Shown: piece by piece, positions 63,826-64,000 of the stretch | How the letters are laid out: each line of letters opens with the position of its first letter | Numbering within the stretch: position 1 is the first letter of the stretch | Assembly (NCBI GenBank): GCA_027623235.1 | Contig: JAQBVJ010000007.1 | Span: forward strand, 1 to 64,000 | Length of the DNA stretch: 64,000 nucleotides | Direction of reading: 5' to 3' | Origin: Planctomycetota bacterium | GTDB lineage: Bacteria; Planctomycetota; Planctomycetia; Planctomycetales; Planctomycetaceae | The notes under the pieces: model-generated | What the model was told of the DNA's origin: nothing | Database searches by the model: none | The model's input: the letters and a program-made list of their open reading frames with translations, nothing else | Program-made: the position numbers and the translations under genes

Positions 63826-64000
63826 AGAGCGAAAGCAGTACGGTCGTCGACACGTCGCTTTCCAGAGAATTCCGTTCGATTGCGGGAATAATAAGGCTGG
63901 AAGCGGTACCTTGCTCCCACTTGACGCGTGAACGCTGAGGCCCTGCTGAAAGGGCCCCTCGCACAAGGTTTTACAATTTTACAATTATTGGATTGAGGTT

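Noticed and set aside
63939-63956. Terminator after the thioesterase gene
   Set aside because: Only a 6-bp GGCCCT/AGGGCC stem without an adjacent T-run; too weak to list as a feature.

Overview
The window looks like a piece of a Planctomycetota chromosome (probably order Planctomycetales). GC content is high. It carries two secreted sulfatases, a DUF1559-type protein, squalene-cyclase-fold secreted proteins, a fused ResB/CcsA protein, a TackOD1-like zinc-ribbon protein, a GGxA-repeat protein and many short palindromic repeats. I saw no rRNA, tRNA, phage genes, transposase genes or CRISPR array, and no firm basis for a genus.

Layout. 0-7.4 kb: cytochrome c maturation fusion (ccsBA), a repeat lipoprotein and a 7Fe ferredoxin. 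7.5-9.9 kb: a Tat-exported squalene-cyclase-fold protein overlapping an NPCBM-like secreted protein. 9.9-13.6 kb: a minus-strand module of processive GT2 synthase, PilZ/zinc-ribbon protein and HlyD-like adaptor that resembles a split Alg8/Alg44 exopolysaccharide synthase. 13.8-21.2 kb: membrane proteins, a GT4 glycosyltransferase, an FAH-family enzyme, a DUF2200 protein, a second cyclase-fold protein and a TGS GTPase with damaged GTP motifs. 21.5-27.9 kb: sulfatase, secreted protein, AmpG-like transporter and a translationally coupled second sulfatase. 27.9-35.9 kb: NhaD antiporter with a stress-protein-like gene, an amidohydrolase, guaB and rsmA.

36.0-45.9 kb is a surface-polysaccharide locus, all on the minus strand: sulfotransferase, hexapeptide acyltransferase, RIFT-barrel (YetA/PcRGLX-like) protein, two GT4 enzymes, Wzx-type flippase and a FemAB-like acyltransferase. 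Several of its genes are coupled by ATGA overlaps. 46-48 kb has a frameshifted GGxA-repeat gene, two TatA/B-like genes and a small membrane protein. 48.6-53 kb (nadE, a small protein, apt, a secreted DJ-1/PfpI protein and a membrane protein) lies between two inverted copies of a nested-palindrome, MITE-like element. 53.5-64 kb holds a PQQ-type propeller protein, a secreted protein coupled to a zinc-ribbon/DUF1559 protein, an HtrA protease, a DksA/TraR zinc-finger protein, a Fur regulator, a PfkB kinase, an isochorismatase-family hydrolase, an orphan Vsr nuclease, hisC and a PaaI thioesterase.

Common threads are export and surface-polysaccharide biology: several Sec signals, two Tat signals plus two TatA/B-like proteins, sulfatases, and two polysaccharide loci. 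A second thread is repeats that have entered genes. Palindromic elements supply a likely N-terminus, two C-terminal tails and an internal loop of proteins, one truncates a DUF3052-like gene, and two further genes carry small frameshifting indels.
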